Source: Alligator mississippiensis
Taxonomy: Eukaryota > Chordata > Crocodylia > Alligatoridae
Assembly (NCBI RefSeq): GCF_030867095.1
Contig: NC_081825.1
Location: forward strand, 51,202,501 to 51,266,500
Reading direction: 5' to 3'
Length of the DNA stretch: 64,000 nt
How positions within the stretch are numbered: the first letter of the stretch is position 1; the number at the start of each line of letters is the position of its first letter. A program made the position numbers and the translations under genes. Of this stretch, positions 1-12,837 are shown in pieces. A model generated the notes under the pieces. It searched no databases. It had not been told where the DNA came from and was given only the letters and a program-made list of their open reading frames with translations.

Positions 1-1010
1 ACTGAAATCAAACCAGGCTGCCTGAAAGTCATGTTGAAGTAAAAAGGTGGTATGAAGGAGAGTGTGAAAACTGAGGATACGTAACACAGCTAGAAACTTT
101 AAACAACTACAGTAAATATAATTTAATTTTCTTCAAAGAATAGTATTTTAGTAGCTGTTTTATAACAGTTGGTTTTTACAGCATGTTTCCAAGAAAGTTT
201 TAATAGTGAAATATATCTTTTTTTTGTAATCCCAAAGAGTAGCATTTATCAGAAATGCAGACTTGGAACACATAAATGTACATAAGAGATTTTAAAGGGA
301 AATCAAGGTGCCATTTTCAAGCACCTCATCCTTCTCAGTGCAGCTGGGGCCTAAGATTATCTCTGACCCTGTACATTTTAATGGTTGTGGATGCAGTACT
401 TTTTAAAATACATGCAGTAACTTGTACAATTTTAACTTGTTTAAAATAGTTTACTTTGAGTTAGAATTTTGGGTTTCAAAGAGTGTGAGGGAACTATGTA
501 GCCAATACCCACAGAAGTAATAACCAGTGGGAAATGGGTGCGTACACATAAAGTTCATTTGAAAATTCTGGCTCTGGTCTTTTCAGTGGTAGATTCTGAA
601 GAACATGAGCCAGTTCTGCTGTGTTTATTCATACAAAATTCGGAATAGAAGCTACATCTGAGTGAGGACTCAGAATGGGGCATGAATTAAGTAAGGAAAA
701 TTTGCAAACTCACCTTAGTTCTTAATGGAGTGGAAAAAGAACCCTCATTCTCAACTCTACCTGTGTGACTATATTAATATTTTACAGGAAAATCACCCAT
801 TTTGCTGAATAGCAATATACACAGTGAGCAGTGTTTAGTCTTTTATGAATTTTCAAACTGAGTATATGAGTACTTTTTCATTTTAATGAAGTTTTATTGA
901 TGATGTATTTCCATTCTTTGTGTTTAAATAAATCAAGATACAATATAATAAATATATTGGCACTTCCTCTGCAGAGAATATGATGTTTTTAACTGCAGGG
1001 CATTTCAAAA

Positions 1011-1183
1011 TGCAAGAGGCATTTCTTAAGGTGATATCTTTTATTGGACCAACAGTGTAATTCGGATAAAGTTAGACAAGCTTTTGAAAGCAAAATATGC
1101 CTTGCATTCAAAAGCTTGTCTAACTTTATCCCAACTACACAATTGGTCCAATAAAAGAGATCACCGTAAGAAATCCTTGCCTC
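1011..1183. repeat. Foldback of two inverted copies of an interspersed repeat
   Basis: Arm 1025-1091 and arm 1104-1170 are inverted copies, 67 bp each with 7 differences by eye (about 90%), separated by only 12 bp. Similarity continues outward for about 12 bp on both sides. The unit contains the phrase CTTTTATTGGACCAA and the phrase AAAGCTTGTCTAACTTTATC in the second arm. Degenerate relatives of the same unit are seen at 26226-26325 and 20757-20860. The repeat family was not identified. Confidence 0.75.
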
Positions 1184-1857
1184 CCACACAATTTCTGGAC
1201 CAACATGACTACATCATCACTGTTATACCACCAGGTATTTCAAACACATTTTCAAAATTAAAACAAATATTAGAGTGGCAGTTGGTTAATTTTAAAACTT
1301 GGGAGTACAGAAATCAATCCTTTGGCATTATTAGTGCCATATCATCCAGAAAATGTACTTAGAAATAACATAAGAAAATCCCGCTGTACTTTAATAAATG
1401 TTTTTCAATAAACAGAGCATTTTATTTCAAGAAAAAAAAGAACACAAAGATATCTTGCAGTATGCTTTACCTTTTAAAATTTTTTATATGAAGTCTTGTT
1501 TTCAGAGTAGTTGAGAGAAACAGTAGAAACAATGATGTGAAATATTTTAAATGTTTTTAAATTACTATTTTGGTAAATTTAATGGGCAGGTTTTTCAAAG
1601 CAGTGTGCCTTTGTGTACCCACAAATACTGGAATCCATACATACTACCATATGTATGTCACTGTTGCATATTAATGGGTCATGTGCAAGTTTCATTTGTT
1701 TCCACAAATAAAAGCAAGCAAGGATTTAGTTTGAGTAAAGATGTGCTCATATATGTAGAGGTCCTTTTGATAATTTGTCCTTATGATGACAAGTAACTAA
1801 TTTAAACTGAAAGATTTTATGTTTTCAGAATATTTTTATATTCATGTAATGTAATGC

Positions 1858-1924
1858 TGCCAGGGGCAGGGGGTCGGGCACGATGATCCATTGTGGTCCC
1901 TTCCAACTCTACAGTCTATGAATG
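1858..1924 (+). mobile_element. CR1 retrotransposon 3'-end fragment
   Basis: The stretch reads like the last 65 bp or so of a CR1 element: a GGGGGTCGG block, then GTCCCTTCCAACTCTAC, ending in TCTATGAATG. The same block appears as its reverse complement at the 3' end of the large CR1 copy near 31811-31880. It is a short 5'-truncated copy in plus orientation. Confidence 0.7.
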
Positions 1925-4106
1925 CATACATATGCGCACAGTTACTAAAGGGTACTATAAATATAGAAGTGAAATTGTCATAGTTCGGCAGATACAGTTA
2001 TGTTTCTCTAGTAATTCTAAGCAACGTCTGAGTGATGATATAAATACATTTAAGACACTGTCAAGAAAATAGATCTTTGTAATTAATAACTGTGCTTTGG
2101 TTTGTGGGCATTTATGCATGCAGTTTAGTCCCTTTACTTTATCTTTGTGCCGTTTTTAAAGGCAGTGTCTGAAATATAAAAACTCAGTTCTTCAGGTGCT
2201 TATGAGCAGAATTCCCTGTATACTTTTGTATGTTGCTGTATACACTATGGTTCTGAAAATGGTAATTAGTAGTAATATAAAGCCATAAGAAAAATATCCT
2301 TTATCCTTTGGAGTTAGTGGCAAAACTTCCATTGACTTCAGTAGTGCACAAGTGAAGTGTAAGGCTCTTGTTCAGTAAAACTTTTAAAATATGTGCTTAA
2401 TTTCATTAAATTCGATGAGACTTTAGATGCATGCTTAAATGTTTTCTCATTTGGGGCCTAAAATGGAGTAGAAAAGCAGAACAGAGAGAGAATTATATAA
2501 TGAGAGAGAAAATCAAAATTTTGGATTATTTGCAATATTGTCCAGAAGAAACCCTGGAATGTTATTATTTTGTAGCCTTTGTTTCAGACTGTCCAATATA
2601 TTTAGTTTACAGTGGGAGGAACTGTTTTTAAATAAGCCTATTTTAAATGGTATTTTAAAATACGTTAAATTATGGGCCTCCAACCTTTATGATGGCTTTT
2701 TAAAAGAAACTGATTATATAATTTTTACTAAGAAAACGCCATGCATTTTTGTAACTGTACTTGTAAAAACAACAAAAAAAACCAACCACAAAAAAGACTT
2801 TCAGAAGCATTATCACGAGCATTCTGAAGTAATAGAAGACTGTTAAAATAGGTATGTATTAATTTTTTTTATTTTTTTTTATTTTTTCAATTAACAACAT
2901 TCTGGAGGTTGGCAGGCCAAAAATGTGATTCCTTTCTTTTAAAAATATAATATTTTTAAAGTTCATTTAATTTTTAAATTATAAAAAAATCTTTCAAATT
3001 ATTTTTTCCTAAAGGAAACTTAATGCCAGCAGACTAGCATTCATGAACAACCCTTCAGTAACAGACCCACCAATGCAATGAAAGAAAGCATGATTCTGTT
3101 TAATGCAAAAAGCACGCACACATTTTTTTTTTTTTTTTAAAGTTCAGTTTCAGATTTCCAGAAACTATAAAAAAGATATTAGGGCAGAACTGGTTTTTTT
3201 AAAACTTCAAAAAACCCCCCTTGAATACTACTTTTTGTTTTTTCTTTTATAGTTTGTGGTTCAGTTTCTCTCAAGCATACAATATATTTCAAGGCTGGGT
3301 TAAGGGCATTTTAAACACAGTCATAGTGGTGCATTTGTGATATTTAGAAACTGGAAATCTTTGTTACTCAGGAGGCCAGAATCTGACAATGTTACCAATT
3401 CCCCACAGTAACTTGTAAAGAGATTACTCTAATTGGCATGCATTATAAAGTGTTGTTCATCGCATGCTGTACAGAACTTGTATTCTAGACTTTACTCTGA
3501 GGTGGAATGTAACTACATTGATGCCTAATCTCCTTTGTAAAACATGGGCAGGTGGAGAGAGAATAGTCCCAGTGTTGGTATTATTAATAAAGGATCATTG
3601 TAAATGTACTGAGATGTATAATGCATAGAATTCGTTTTACTGATGCTTATATCTTCAATTGTAATTCATGTTTCAAAAATGTCAATTCCCTTTGTTTACT
3701 GAATTGAAGAGAGGATGGAGTACAACGCACTGAAAATCAAATAGTACGTTGACTTCCTTCAAGTCTGTTGCATCACAGTTTGTTTTTTCTTTAAAAAGAG
3801 AATGAAGAATAATTGATTTTTGCTGTTTCACCTAGCCAGCTGTGTTGAGTACCCAACTGTGGTACCTATGAAAGTTCACATATTAAAAATACAGTATTGC
3901 AGCTATTGGTTGCAAAAGCTATTCGGACCAGTACATTGGAGGATATAAATTTCTATCTTAAATTTGAAATGGAACATGGATTTTTATGTGTATAAAGTTG
4001 TAATTTTGCTGTTAACTATTATTCTAATTTTTTACTGGAATACAGTTTTGTAATTTGCATTTAGAATTTCTTATGTAAAAATGAATTTACAAACGAAATC
4101 TAGTTT

Positions 4107-4112
4107 AATAAA
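4107..4112 (+). terminator. Candidate polyadenylation signal AATAAA
   Basis: A canonical AATAAA follows A+T-rich 3'-UTR-like DNA and is followed within 30-40 bp by a T-rich stretch (TCTTTCTTTGG). Other AATAAA hexamers occur at 927 and 1394, so the choice of this one is tentative. It would end a plus-strand transcript entering the window from the left. Confidence 0.35.
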
Positions 4113-4134
4113 GACATTTTATCACAAACATGAT

Positions 4135-5479
4135 CTTCAGTCTTTCTTTGGAGTACTAATGTTGACATTTGAAATAAACTGGAATGTGGAATCTTTTATG
4201 AGAGTTACTTGTCTTGACTTCAAGAAACAAATTGTCATGTAGAAATATAGTTACCATCTGCAAAAATAGAAAGTAAGAGATTTCAGACCTGATTTTATGT
4301 GATGTGAATGAGAGTGTAGTGTTCAGTATTTTAGAAATCAGGTAATCTGATAATTTATTTACCTATTTAAGAAGCCAAAACAAGACCTTTGTACTGCCCA
4401 AGTAAACTAAAGAGATGACAAGACAAAGAACCTTTGCTAATGTACCTGTGCAGCAGCAGAGCAAAATACATTCCCGAAGAGTGCCAAAAGAGCAGTGGGA
4501 GGAGAGCCTGTACTTGCCCACTCCACAAATCCCAGTAGGATGGGTTTGTAGCTGGCTGATGCACATATATGTTGATGCTACAATGTGAAGTACATGCTAA
4601 GGTGGAGCATTGTTCCCATGATGTGCTCTGAGCCCTCTGTCCATTGCTGTAGTATGTAGCCATATGACAGATGTAACTTTACTCTTACACTTGTTAAGCT
4701 CCATCAGTTAAGGACAGGTCTTAGGGCTTGATCCAGTTAAGTTCTGGAGATGCCTAGGTATGCCTAAAATTGAGGTACTTCAAGCCATTCAGGAAGCTAT
4801 TCAGTTTGCCCAGGTATAGGTGCTGTTATATATAGAGAATGGGAAAAGGAGCAGGTTTCTTTTAAAATTAGATTCAGAAAGTTACAGCTAGCACATAGGA
4901 AACACTAAGCACAAGGTTGTAACTGAACTCCTACCTTCTGAGGAGCTTAAGTGCTTGACTCAGGCTGAACATTATAACGTATAATGGCAGTTTCCTAGTC
5001 CTATCTCTGAGGGGAAGGGTAGTAAGAGTTATTTCCATATTTTGTCGGTAGATCTGGGTTGTAGGTTCTTCTCACCCTGAAGGATTTAAACCAACATTTT
5101 CTGCTTCTTTGAAGAAGGCCCTAACTACCAAGTTATAGAATAGCAGCTGCTGGCACGTAACACTGCTGCAAGTCAGACCCCAGGGTCTCAAGCCAAACAC
5201 CCAGAATGTGAAAAATGCACAATTAATGGCCGCCTGCAGAAAGTTTGTATTAAGTGACTTGTCTAGTATCAGGTGGAAGCTCTGTTTCAAAGGAAAGGCT
5301 AGCATTCAGATTTTCAGGGTGGCATTTAATTGCCTTAATAACGCCTTTCTCTTGGACTTCTAGTAGATGTAATCTCCACCCCAATCTTTATTCTCAGTCA
5401 CTGTAAACAATGTCACCATATTGCCTGTCACATAGGCCTGCATGCTAGGAGATCTGAGAGTCCACTTTGATTCAAAAGT
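4135..5479. other. Intergenic stretch, nothing recognised
   Basis: No credible ORF, RNA gene or clear repeat boundary was seen. The short minus-strand ORFs near 4363-4663 and 5072-5305 resemble no known protein. Confidence 0.5.
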
Positions 5480-5487
5480 CTCTAGGT

Positions 5488-8092
5488 CAGGGGTCAGCAA
5501 CCCCTGCACACATGCCAGATCATGGCACACGAGGCCATTTTGCTTGGCACACCACAGCCAGCCTGGGCTCTGGGCAGCTGCCGCCAGCTACAGAACCCAG
5601 CCTGCTTGCAGCCAGTGACCGGGAAGCTGCAAACCCTGTTGTGAGCAGCCTGTGCTCTGTGGCAGGCAGGCTGCAACCAGGGTCCAGACACCCAGCCTAA
5701 CCCGTGGCAGCAACTGCATGCATGCCTCAAGACGCAGGGTGGGAAAGAGGCTTGGGGCAGTGCAACCCTGGTCTCTCCCCTACCGTCTGTCTGGAGGCAT
5801 GTGTGCAGCTGCTGTTGCCACGGAGCCAGGCAAGGGCTTTTGGACCGTGGTGTTGTGGTTGCAGCCTGTTCACCACATGCTGTGTGGAGGTATCTACCTC
5901 CTCCCCCACATTTAGCAGAGACAGGGAAACACCACACCAGCAGCCCTTGCTGGTAGCACCAGAGGCAGGATGTGGGTGTGGGGGAAGTGGCCCAGGGCCA
6001 GGCTGGGCTGGGTTGGGTTGAGGACTCTCGGCTGCAGATGCCATGGGGCTGGCTCCTTCCGCACATGCCAGCTCCGGGGCCAAAGGCCAGGCTGTGGAGC
6101 TGCCCCGTGCTGAAAAGCAAAAGCCAGCAGCACAGATGACCAGGAGCCCCATGGGAAGGGCCAGGCACTGCTGAGTCAGGCTGTGGCTCGGCACCCCCGA
6201 GGATGAGACTTGCCGCAAGCAGCCATTGAAGCGCTCACCCACCCCTACTTCACTACTGCAGTGACGCACAGCCTGCCTGTCCTGCAGGAGGGAGCCATGG
6301 GTTGGCAATGGATGCCAGCATGAGTGGGAGGCTGTGCGCAGCAGTCCCCATGCGTGCCCCTGCGGACCGTGCCCATAAGTGCTGCTGAGACTACCCGCCC
6401 TTCACACGTGCATGCAGTCCAGGCCACAAGCTGCTACACTTACCACTGCCCACTTGGGTCCACCGGCCATGCCCCTTTTCATTCCTTACTTGGCCACAGC
6501 ATCCCCACATCATTGCTGCCACCACTCCCACCTATGCCTTTTTTATTTTGGCTGCCCATCCCAGGGTTTTCTTGACACCCTCAGAGCGAAACCAGAAACT
6601 GCTGGGAAAGTGGGATGCAATTTAGAAGCGGCTGTGGGGAGGGATGCAGGCAGCAGCCACCTTCCACCAGGCCCGGTCCATCGTGAGTGCCTGGTGGGGA
6701 CCAGCCCCCTGCCTGAGAGCACCCTGGAGGCAGTAGGCACCCAGGGACTCACGCCCCATAAGGAGTAGGCGCTGCTATCATCACAGTGCCATTACCCCAC
6801 CAAGCTGGGCGTATCCCAGGGAAGGCACCTCCAGTCACCTAGGCTGCCCTGGCAGCTGCTAAAGTGCCACCATGGGCACGACAAGTTCCCTCCTGGCTGT
6901 TTTAAATCAACAGTGTGGCAAGGAGCAAGTACCTCTTTCTTTCTCCTTAGGGCTGTGCTTGCCACTTCCCCTCCCAGTGTCTCTCACCCTTGCAGGTTGC
7001 CTCCAGAGGCCCTCAAAACTTCTGAAAAGCCCAAAGAAGCCAGGAGAGAGGCCAGGGTTTCCTCAGGCTGACCTCTCTTATGGGATCCATTGCATGGTTG
7101 GGATGGAGTTTGTCAAGCTTTCTCATGCAAGGCATTACATAAAAACAGAGGAACTGCCATTTACTGGGTTAGATCATTGGTTCTTCCTGCCCAGTCTTTT
7201 GTGTCACAGTGGCAGAGCAGATGCTGAAAGGGAGAGGGAACTGGGTAGGACTATGCTTTTTTAGGTGGCTGTTCCTCTGTCAGTTGCAGCCTCCCGCATT
7301 TAAGGTCTCAGCTGCCCCATCCTCTTTCCTGCCATGTGTCCTGAGTTGTGCATGCAGCCCTTGCAGGCAACAATTTGGGCTGGGGCTCCAGAATCCGGTG
7401 CAGTCACTTGCAGGCATGTGGCTGCCTGCTGAGAATGGCCCAGGCTCTATGGTGAGCAGCAGGGGCCTGCCCAGAGCCTGGGCTGCTTGCATAAACAGTG
7501 GTGAGGCTGCAAGCAGCTGCACTGGGGTCCAGAGCCCCAGCCCAGCTTGTTGCTGGCAGCAGCTGCACACATGGGTGACTGGTGCCTCTTGAATCTTGCC
7601 CCCCCGACACCAATCACCAGGGGGCAGAGAGGGGTGTCCCTTGCAGTCGATCACGTTGACCGGGGGTGGGGAAGTGTTCCCTCATGGCCAGTATAACTGA
7701 CCAGGGGTGGGGGTCCCCCCGTGGCTGATCTCACTCACCAAAGCGCGGCCACACCACTTCTGGAAGTCCTGCGGCCACTTCTGGAAGCAGTGTGGCCACT
7801 TTTGCTGGTGGCCCTGCTCCCCTGCCAGCCCACCTGCCCATTGCCCAAACAGGGAGCACGGCCTAATAGAGGGTGCACCAGTGCTCTTGGGGTGCACATG
7901 CACCCTACGTGTCACCACTGGCTGCACACACACCTCAGGGAGCGCAACAGGGAAGGGGCCAGGGCTGCACTGCCACAACAAGGATCGGGCCCTTGCAGCT
8001 CCCCCGCCGTCCACCCCTGGAATGCCAATATCTTCCAAGTAGAGGTTGCAGGGGGTTTTTAGCACTTGGCCCAAAAATATTGCCAACCCCTG
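5488..8092. mobile_element. hAT-like non-autonomous DNA transposon (about 2.6 kb, GC-rich)
   Basis: The left end reads CAGGGGTCAGCAACCCCTG and the right end, read inverted, CAGGGGTTGGCAA. Ends of the form CAGGGGTYRGCAA are typical of hAT-type elements. The flanking 8-mers CTCTAGGT (5480-5487) and CTGTAGGC (8093-8100) match at 6 of 8 positions, as expected of a decayed 8-bp target duplication. The inside is GC-rich and differs sharply in composition from the flanks. No transposase was recognised. The overlapping ORFs of up to 224 codons on both strands look like composition artefacts. Short 20-25-bp repeats with the phrase GGCCACTTCTGGAAG lie at about 7745-7803. Confidence 0.65.
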
Positions 8093-8100
8093 CTGTAGGC

Positions 8101-9377
8101 CTTCACATCCAGGGTATGTCTAGATCTTGCAGACTGCATTATTGCTGTAAGATAACAGCATTTCATATCCATCCAAACAGGTTAAAACACTCATGAAGTA
8201 CCTTAATTACTGCCTTTGCAAATATGCTTAGTCCATTCAAAGCTAATCAGGAGGCTGCTGCAAAGATGATATTCCTAGCTGATAGCTTTGACCAGTCATT
8301 TCTCTATCAAGATTCTTTCAGTGGCTCCCCTTTTGTGACTATCAAATATAAATTGCTCGTCTTCAATTTGAAGATCTTTCATAATCTATCTTCACTGTAC
8401 CTACTGTCTTTCATTTACCATCAAGAGACTGAAAAAATTGTTAAGCAATTTGCTCCTGGTCAGCCTAGGCAGCAGGAGGCCATAGGAGGCGGGGAGAGCT
8501 GTCCCGGCTTGCAGGATATTGCTTGCCAGCCATGTGGAGTTTGGGACCTGTCCTGATCTCTACCTGGCTGGTACAGCTCTCCTGGCTACCCTGGCTGGAA
8601 TGGAGCTGCCCGCCCAGCCAAAACAGCTCCCTCCCTCTCCCCCACTAGAGCTCAGGGCCAGCCTGATCTCCCCCTGGTTGGGATGCAGTTGCCTGATGAG
8701 CTGGGACAGCTTTCCCACCCTCTGGAGCTAAGGGTTGAGCTCCCATGTCCCCCACCCCCGCTAGCTCAGGGCTGGCACCCAGGGGAGCCTAGAGCTCCCC
8801 CTAGCTTCTGAAGGGGGACTAAGAAGGGCAGGAGCAGACCTGGGTTGGGCTGCTCCTGTCGGGCTCAGTTTGCTCCCAATGCGGGTGCACATGATGAAAT
8901 GCGCTGGGAGCCCTTTAATGAGCCTGAATGTTGTGTGCAGAAAATTCAGGTGCATTAATTGCATATGTAGATGCACCCACTGTGTCATTGTTTTCTTGTG
9001 CTTCATCAGTCTGTCTATAATGTATACCTGTTGTTTCTTGTCTTATATTGAAATTGTTCTTTTGTCTTGTTCTGTCTTTGTATAGACAGCTGCCCAAGGA
9101 TGTCTTGGCTCATGACTAGGGCTCTTAGGTGTTAAGGTAACACTAAAATATTTTGTAAGAGTTAGGTATTAGACTTTCTCTGGCTGCAGCCCCTTAACAT
9201 ATATCATTCACTGCCCTCCTATTTTCTACAGCACTGGTGGCAGAGGTCTATCTCACTATGCAATCTGACATATCCCTCAAGCAAACTTTTCTTCTGAATT
9301 CAATGAGATAGGTCCTGTGGATAAAAATATTTAATTAAAGAAAACTTCATAATGCATATGCACAGAGGGACCATGTT
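8101..9377. other. Intergenic stretch with a GC-rich repeat-like block
   Basis: No gene was recognised. A GC-rich block at about 8450-8970 ends with TATGTAGATGCACCCACTG, which resembles the ends of short DNA transposons elsewhere in this window. Its left boundary could not be placed. Confidence 0.4.
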
Positions 9378-11340
9378 AAGGTCTAGGTCACTCTGAATCC
9401 TAGCCTTACCCTTCAACGTATCTACTACTCCCTCCAGCTTGGTTTCATCTGTAGACTTGCTGAGGGTGCACTCTGTGCCATCTTCTGGGTCATTGATGAA
9501 GACATTGAACAAAACCAGCCCCAGGACCACACCTTGAGGCACTTCACTTGATACCGGCAGCCAACTAGAGTTATTGATTCATTGGTTACTGGTCTCTAAG
9601 CCTGATGCTCCAGTCAGTTTTCTCTCCAACTTACTGTCCATTTATCCCGCCCTTACTTCCTTAGCAGACCTGCAAGAATTTTGTGGGAGACCGTATCAAA
9701 AGCCCTACTAAAATCAAGGCACACCACATCCACTTGTCTCCCCACATCCACAGAGCCAATCACCTTGTCATAGAAGGCAATAGGATTGGTCAGGCATGAC
9801 TTGCCCCTGGTGAATCCATGCTGACTGTTCTTAATCAACTTCTTCTCCTCCAAGTGCTTAGAAATGGATTCCTTGAGGATTTACTCCATGATTTTTCTAG
9901 GGCCTGAGGTGAAGCTGACTGGTCTGTAGTTCCCTGGATCCTCCTTTTTCCCTTTCTTAAATATGGGCACCATGTTTGCCCTTTTCCAATCATCCAGGAC
10001 CTCTCCTGATCGTTGTGAGTTTTCAAAGATGATGGCCAATTGTTCTGCAATCACATCAGCCAACTCCCTCAGTACCCTTAAGTTCATCCCATCCCACCCC
10101 ATGGATTTGTACATGTCCAGCTTTTCTAAGTAGTGCCTAACCTGTTCTTTCACCTCCTCCCCAAACTAGACTCCATGCAGTAGTCTGGGAGCTGATCTTG
10201 CTTGTGAAGACTGAGGTGAAGAAGGCATTAAGTACTTCAGCCTTTTCTGCATCTTCTGTCACAAGGTTGCCTCCCCCATTCAGTAAGGGACCCACAATTT
10301 CCCTGATCCTTGTAGAAACCCTTCTTGTTACCTTTCACATCCCTTGCTAGCTGCAACTCCAGCTGTACTTTGGCCTTCCTGACTTCATCCCTGCATGCCC
10401 AAGCAATGCTCTTATATTTTTCTCCAGTTATTTGTCCAAAGTTTCACTTCTTATAAACTTTCTTTTAGTGATTTAGTTTACTAAATAGTCCCCTGCTAAA
10501 CCAAGCTGGTCTTCTGCTATACTTGCTAGTCTTCCTGCTTATTGGAATGGTTTGTTCCTGCACTCTCAGTAAGACTTCTTTAAAGTACAACCAGCTCTTC
10601 TGGACTCCTCTCCCCATCAGTTTGGCTTCCCAGGGGATCCTGCCCATCAGTTTCCTGAGTGAGTTGAAGTCTGCTTTTCTAGAAGTCCAGGGTCCTTACT
10701 CTGCTGCTCTCCATCCTTCCTTTCCGCAGGATCCTGAAGTCAATCATCTCATAGTTCACTGCTGCCCAAGTTGTCATTTTCTGCTAAATTCCCCACCAAT
10801 TCTTCCCTGTTTGTGAGCAGTAGGTCAAGAAGAGCATGGTCCCTAGTTGGCCATTCCACTACTTGCACCAGGAAGTTGTCCCAATACTTTCCAAAAACTT
10901 CCTGGATTACCTGTGCACTGCTGTATTCCCCTTCCACCAGATGTCATGGGGAACCATGAGAACCAGGGCTTGTGATCTGGAAACTTCCACTAGCTGTTTG
11001 AAGACAGCCACTTCCTTCTGGTCTGGTGGTCTATAGCAGACCCCCACCACGACATCACCCTTATTGCTTTTCCCTTCTGACCCTAATTTAGAGACCCTCA
11101 ACAGGCCTATCTCCAGCTTCATACTGGTGCTCTGAGCAATCATATGGCTCTTTTATATAAAATGCAACTCCTCCTCTTCTCCTCTTCTGGTCTTTCCTGC
11201 ACATTTTGTACCCATCCATGACAGTGCTCCAGTCATGTGAGCTCTCCCACCAAGTCTCTCTTACTCCAATCATGTCATGGTTCAGTGACTGTGCGAGGAC
11301 TTCTGGTTCTTTCTGCTTATTTCTCAGACTTCATGAATTT
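9378..11340 (-). pseudogene. CR1 ORF2 remnant (endonuclease plus reverse transcriptase)
   Basis: Fragments in several frames follow the order of a CR1 Pol protein. Endonuclease pieces come first: GVRETWWESSHDWS and GGVAFYIKE near 11150-11270, a GVCYRPP-type motif near 11040, and WPTRDHALLDLLLTN near 10850. Reverse-transcriptase pieces follow: DWKRANMVPIFKKGKKEDPG near 9950, HGFTRGKSCLTN near 9810, VCLDFSRAFDTVSH near 9700 and [20 protein letters not shown] near 9500. The catalytic FADD box is degraded to STDE. The protein would have nicked target DNA and copied the element RNA. Frameshifts and stops between pieces make it non-functional, and its C-terminal part is absent. Confidence 0.88.
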
Positions 11341-11491
11341 GTGTACAGGCACCTGAGGTAACTAGTTGATTGCCCTGGTTTCTCGGGAAGTATGAGAGCA
11401 CCACCCGTGTTGTCCCCTCCTGCTTGCTCTTCCTCCAGGTCTCCCACTTCCCCACTTACCTCAGGGCTTTGGTCTCCATCCCCTGGCAAAC

Positions 11492-12460
11492 TTAGTTTAA
11501 AGCCCTCCTCAGTAGGTTAGTGAGCCTGCCTGCAAAGATGCTCTTCCTTCTCTTCATCAGGTGGATCCCATCTCTTCCCAGCAATCCTTCTTCTTGGCAG
11601 AACATTTTATGGTCAAAGAAGCCAAAGCCCTGCTGGTGACACCACCTACATAGCCAGGTGTTGATCAGCAGGATGCACCCACTCCTGCCCAGGCCCTTTC
11701 CCTTGACCAGAAAGATTGACAAGAATACAACCTGAGCCCCAGACCTCCTCACTCTTGTACCCAGAGTCCTGTAGTTGCTTTTGGTATGCTTAGGGTCTCC
11801 CCTGATAGTATCATTGGTGCCCACATGGTTGAGCAGCAGGGGGTAGTAGTCAGAGGGCCAGATGAATCTCAGTAGACATCTCAGATCCAGGCACTGGGCA
11901 AGCAGCAGACGTCCCAAGACAACAAGTCAGGTCGGCAGATGGCTCCTTCTGTCCCCAGCAGAAGGGAGTCTCCAACCACCACCACCTGCCACTTCTTCTT
12001 GGTGGTGGTTATCTCAGTCCTTCCCACCTTGGTGAGGCCTGGCCCATCTTCCTCCACCAATGGAACATGCTCCTCCCTCTCTGCTGCTAGGGCTGCATAT
12101 GTGTTCTCCAGACAAATCACTGCAGATGGAGGTGAAGATCTCTGCTTGCTGCTGGAAGTCACAAGCCTCCAGCTTCCACCCTTTGGGTGTCCATGTTCTC
12201 TCTCTTCTCTAGTGCTGTGTTTGGCATTTCTTCCTCCACAGTCCTGGAGGTCTTCAGCATTGAATTGATGAATTCTTCATGGCAGAAGATGCTTTGGAGC
12301 CTCACCACCTTCTCCTGTAGCTTTCTTGCCTGTTCCCTGAGACACCACTAGGAGGCACAGCTCACATCACAGGCACTTCCTGACCTGGCCATCACTGGAA
12401 AGAACCTGCAATCTGCAGTTCCCACAGTGCCAAACCTGGACCTGGGTGGAAGCATCAATG
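11492..12460 (-). pseudogene. CR1 ORF1 remnant with esterase-like domain
   Basis: Upstream of the ORF2 remnant, minus-strand frames give a Cys-rich start (CxxC pattern near 12430) and then an esterase-like part. VVVVGDSLL near 12000 matches the GDS block I of SGNH esterases, GTND near 11815 matches block III, and GRDGIHL near 11575 matches the DxxH block V. CR1 ORF1 proteins are known to carry such an esterase domain. The frame is broken between the pieces (fragments 11881-12162 and 11492-11917). The Cys-rich zinc-binding reading of the N-terminus is tentative. Confidence 0.75.
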
Positions 12461-12837
12461 GTGATCAGTCCTGTCTGGACAGAAACCTCACAGGTGCAAG
12501 CAGAGGCAGTGGGAGTGGCTCTGGCACTGTGATGCCCTCCAGCCATTTCCCTGTGTCTCTTAATCTGCCTTCTTTCCCTTACTGCTCTTCTTCCAAGCAG
12601 ACCTTCCCTAGTGAACTTGCCTGGAAGCTGGCCCCTTTATTGTTCATTGGCCCCAAAGGATTCCTTTTTTTCCTGCTTCCTCATGCCAAGCTGAAAGCCT
12701 TGCCCCTCAAAAGGGGGGGTGCGGGAGTGCCCACTAACTGTCCTAGGAACTGGCCTGTGAGCTGCCTGCAAACTGCTTACGCTGCTTGCAGCCCCTGTTC
12801 GCTGGCTCCCTGGTCACCTTGGAAGTCTCCTTTTATA

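Larger units (their letters stand above)
1..4130 (+). other. A+T-rich, 3'-UTR-like stretch without coding exons
   Basis: The stretch is strongly A+T-rich, has only short ORFs with no recognisable protein, and ends in an AATAAA signal at 4107. It looks more like a long vertebrate 3' UTR or intergenic DNA than coding sequence. In the synteny known to me for human, N4BP2 lies upstream of RHOH in the same direction, so a 3' UTR of that gene is a reasonable guess. It contains a foldback repeat near 1.0-1.2 kb and a short CR1 tail near 1.9 kb. The gene assignment is inference only. Confidence 0.3.
9378..12837 (-). mobile_element. Old CR1 retrotransposon, 5' part including ORF1 and most of ORF2
   Basis: Read on the minus strand the region gives, in order, a GC-rich leader, an ORF1 remnant with an esterase-like domain, and an ORF2 remnant with endonuclease and reverse transcriptase, all broken by frameshifts and stops. 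Homology stops abruptly near 9378, just after the polymerase FADD region, so the last part of ORF2 and the 3' tail are missing there. A CR1 3' end starts directly on the other side in the opposite direction (12838-13150). This fits one 5'-inverted insertion; two independent insertions remain possible. Confidence 0.85.

Noticed and set aside
5494..6308. Minus-strand ORFs of 224 and 193 codons
   Set aside because: They overlap each other and plus-strand ORFs inside a GC-rich hAT-like element, have low-complexity Cys/Ser/Pro/Gly composition and show no domain.
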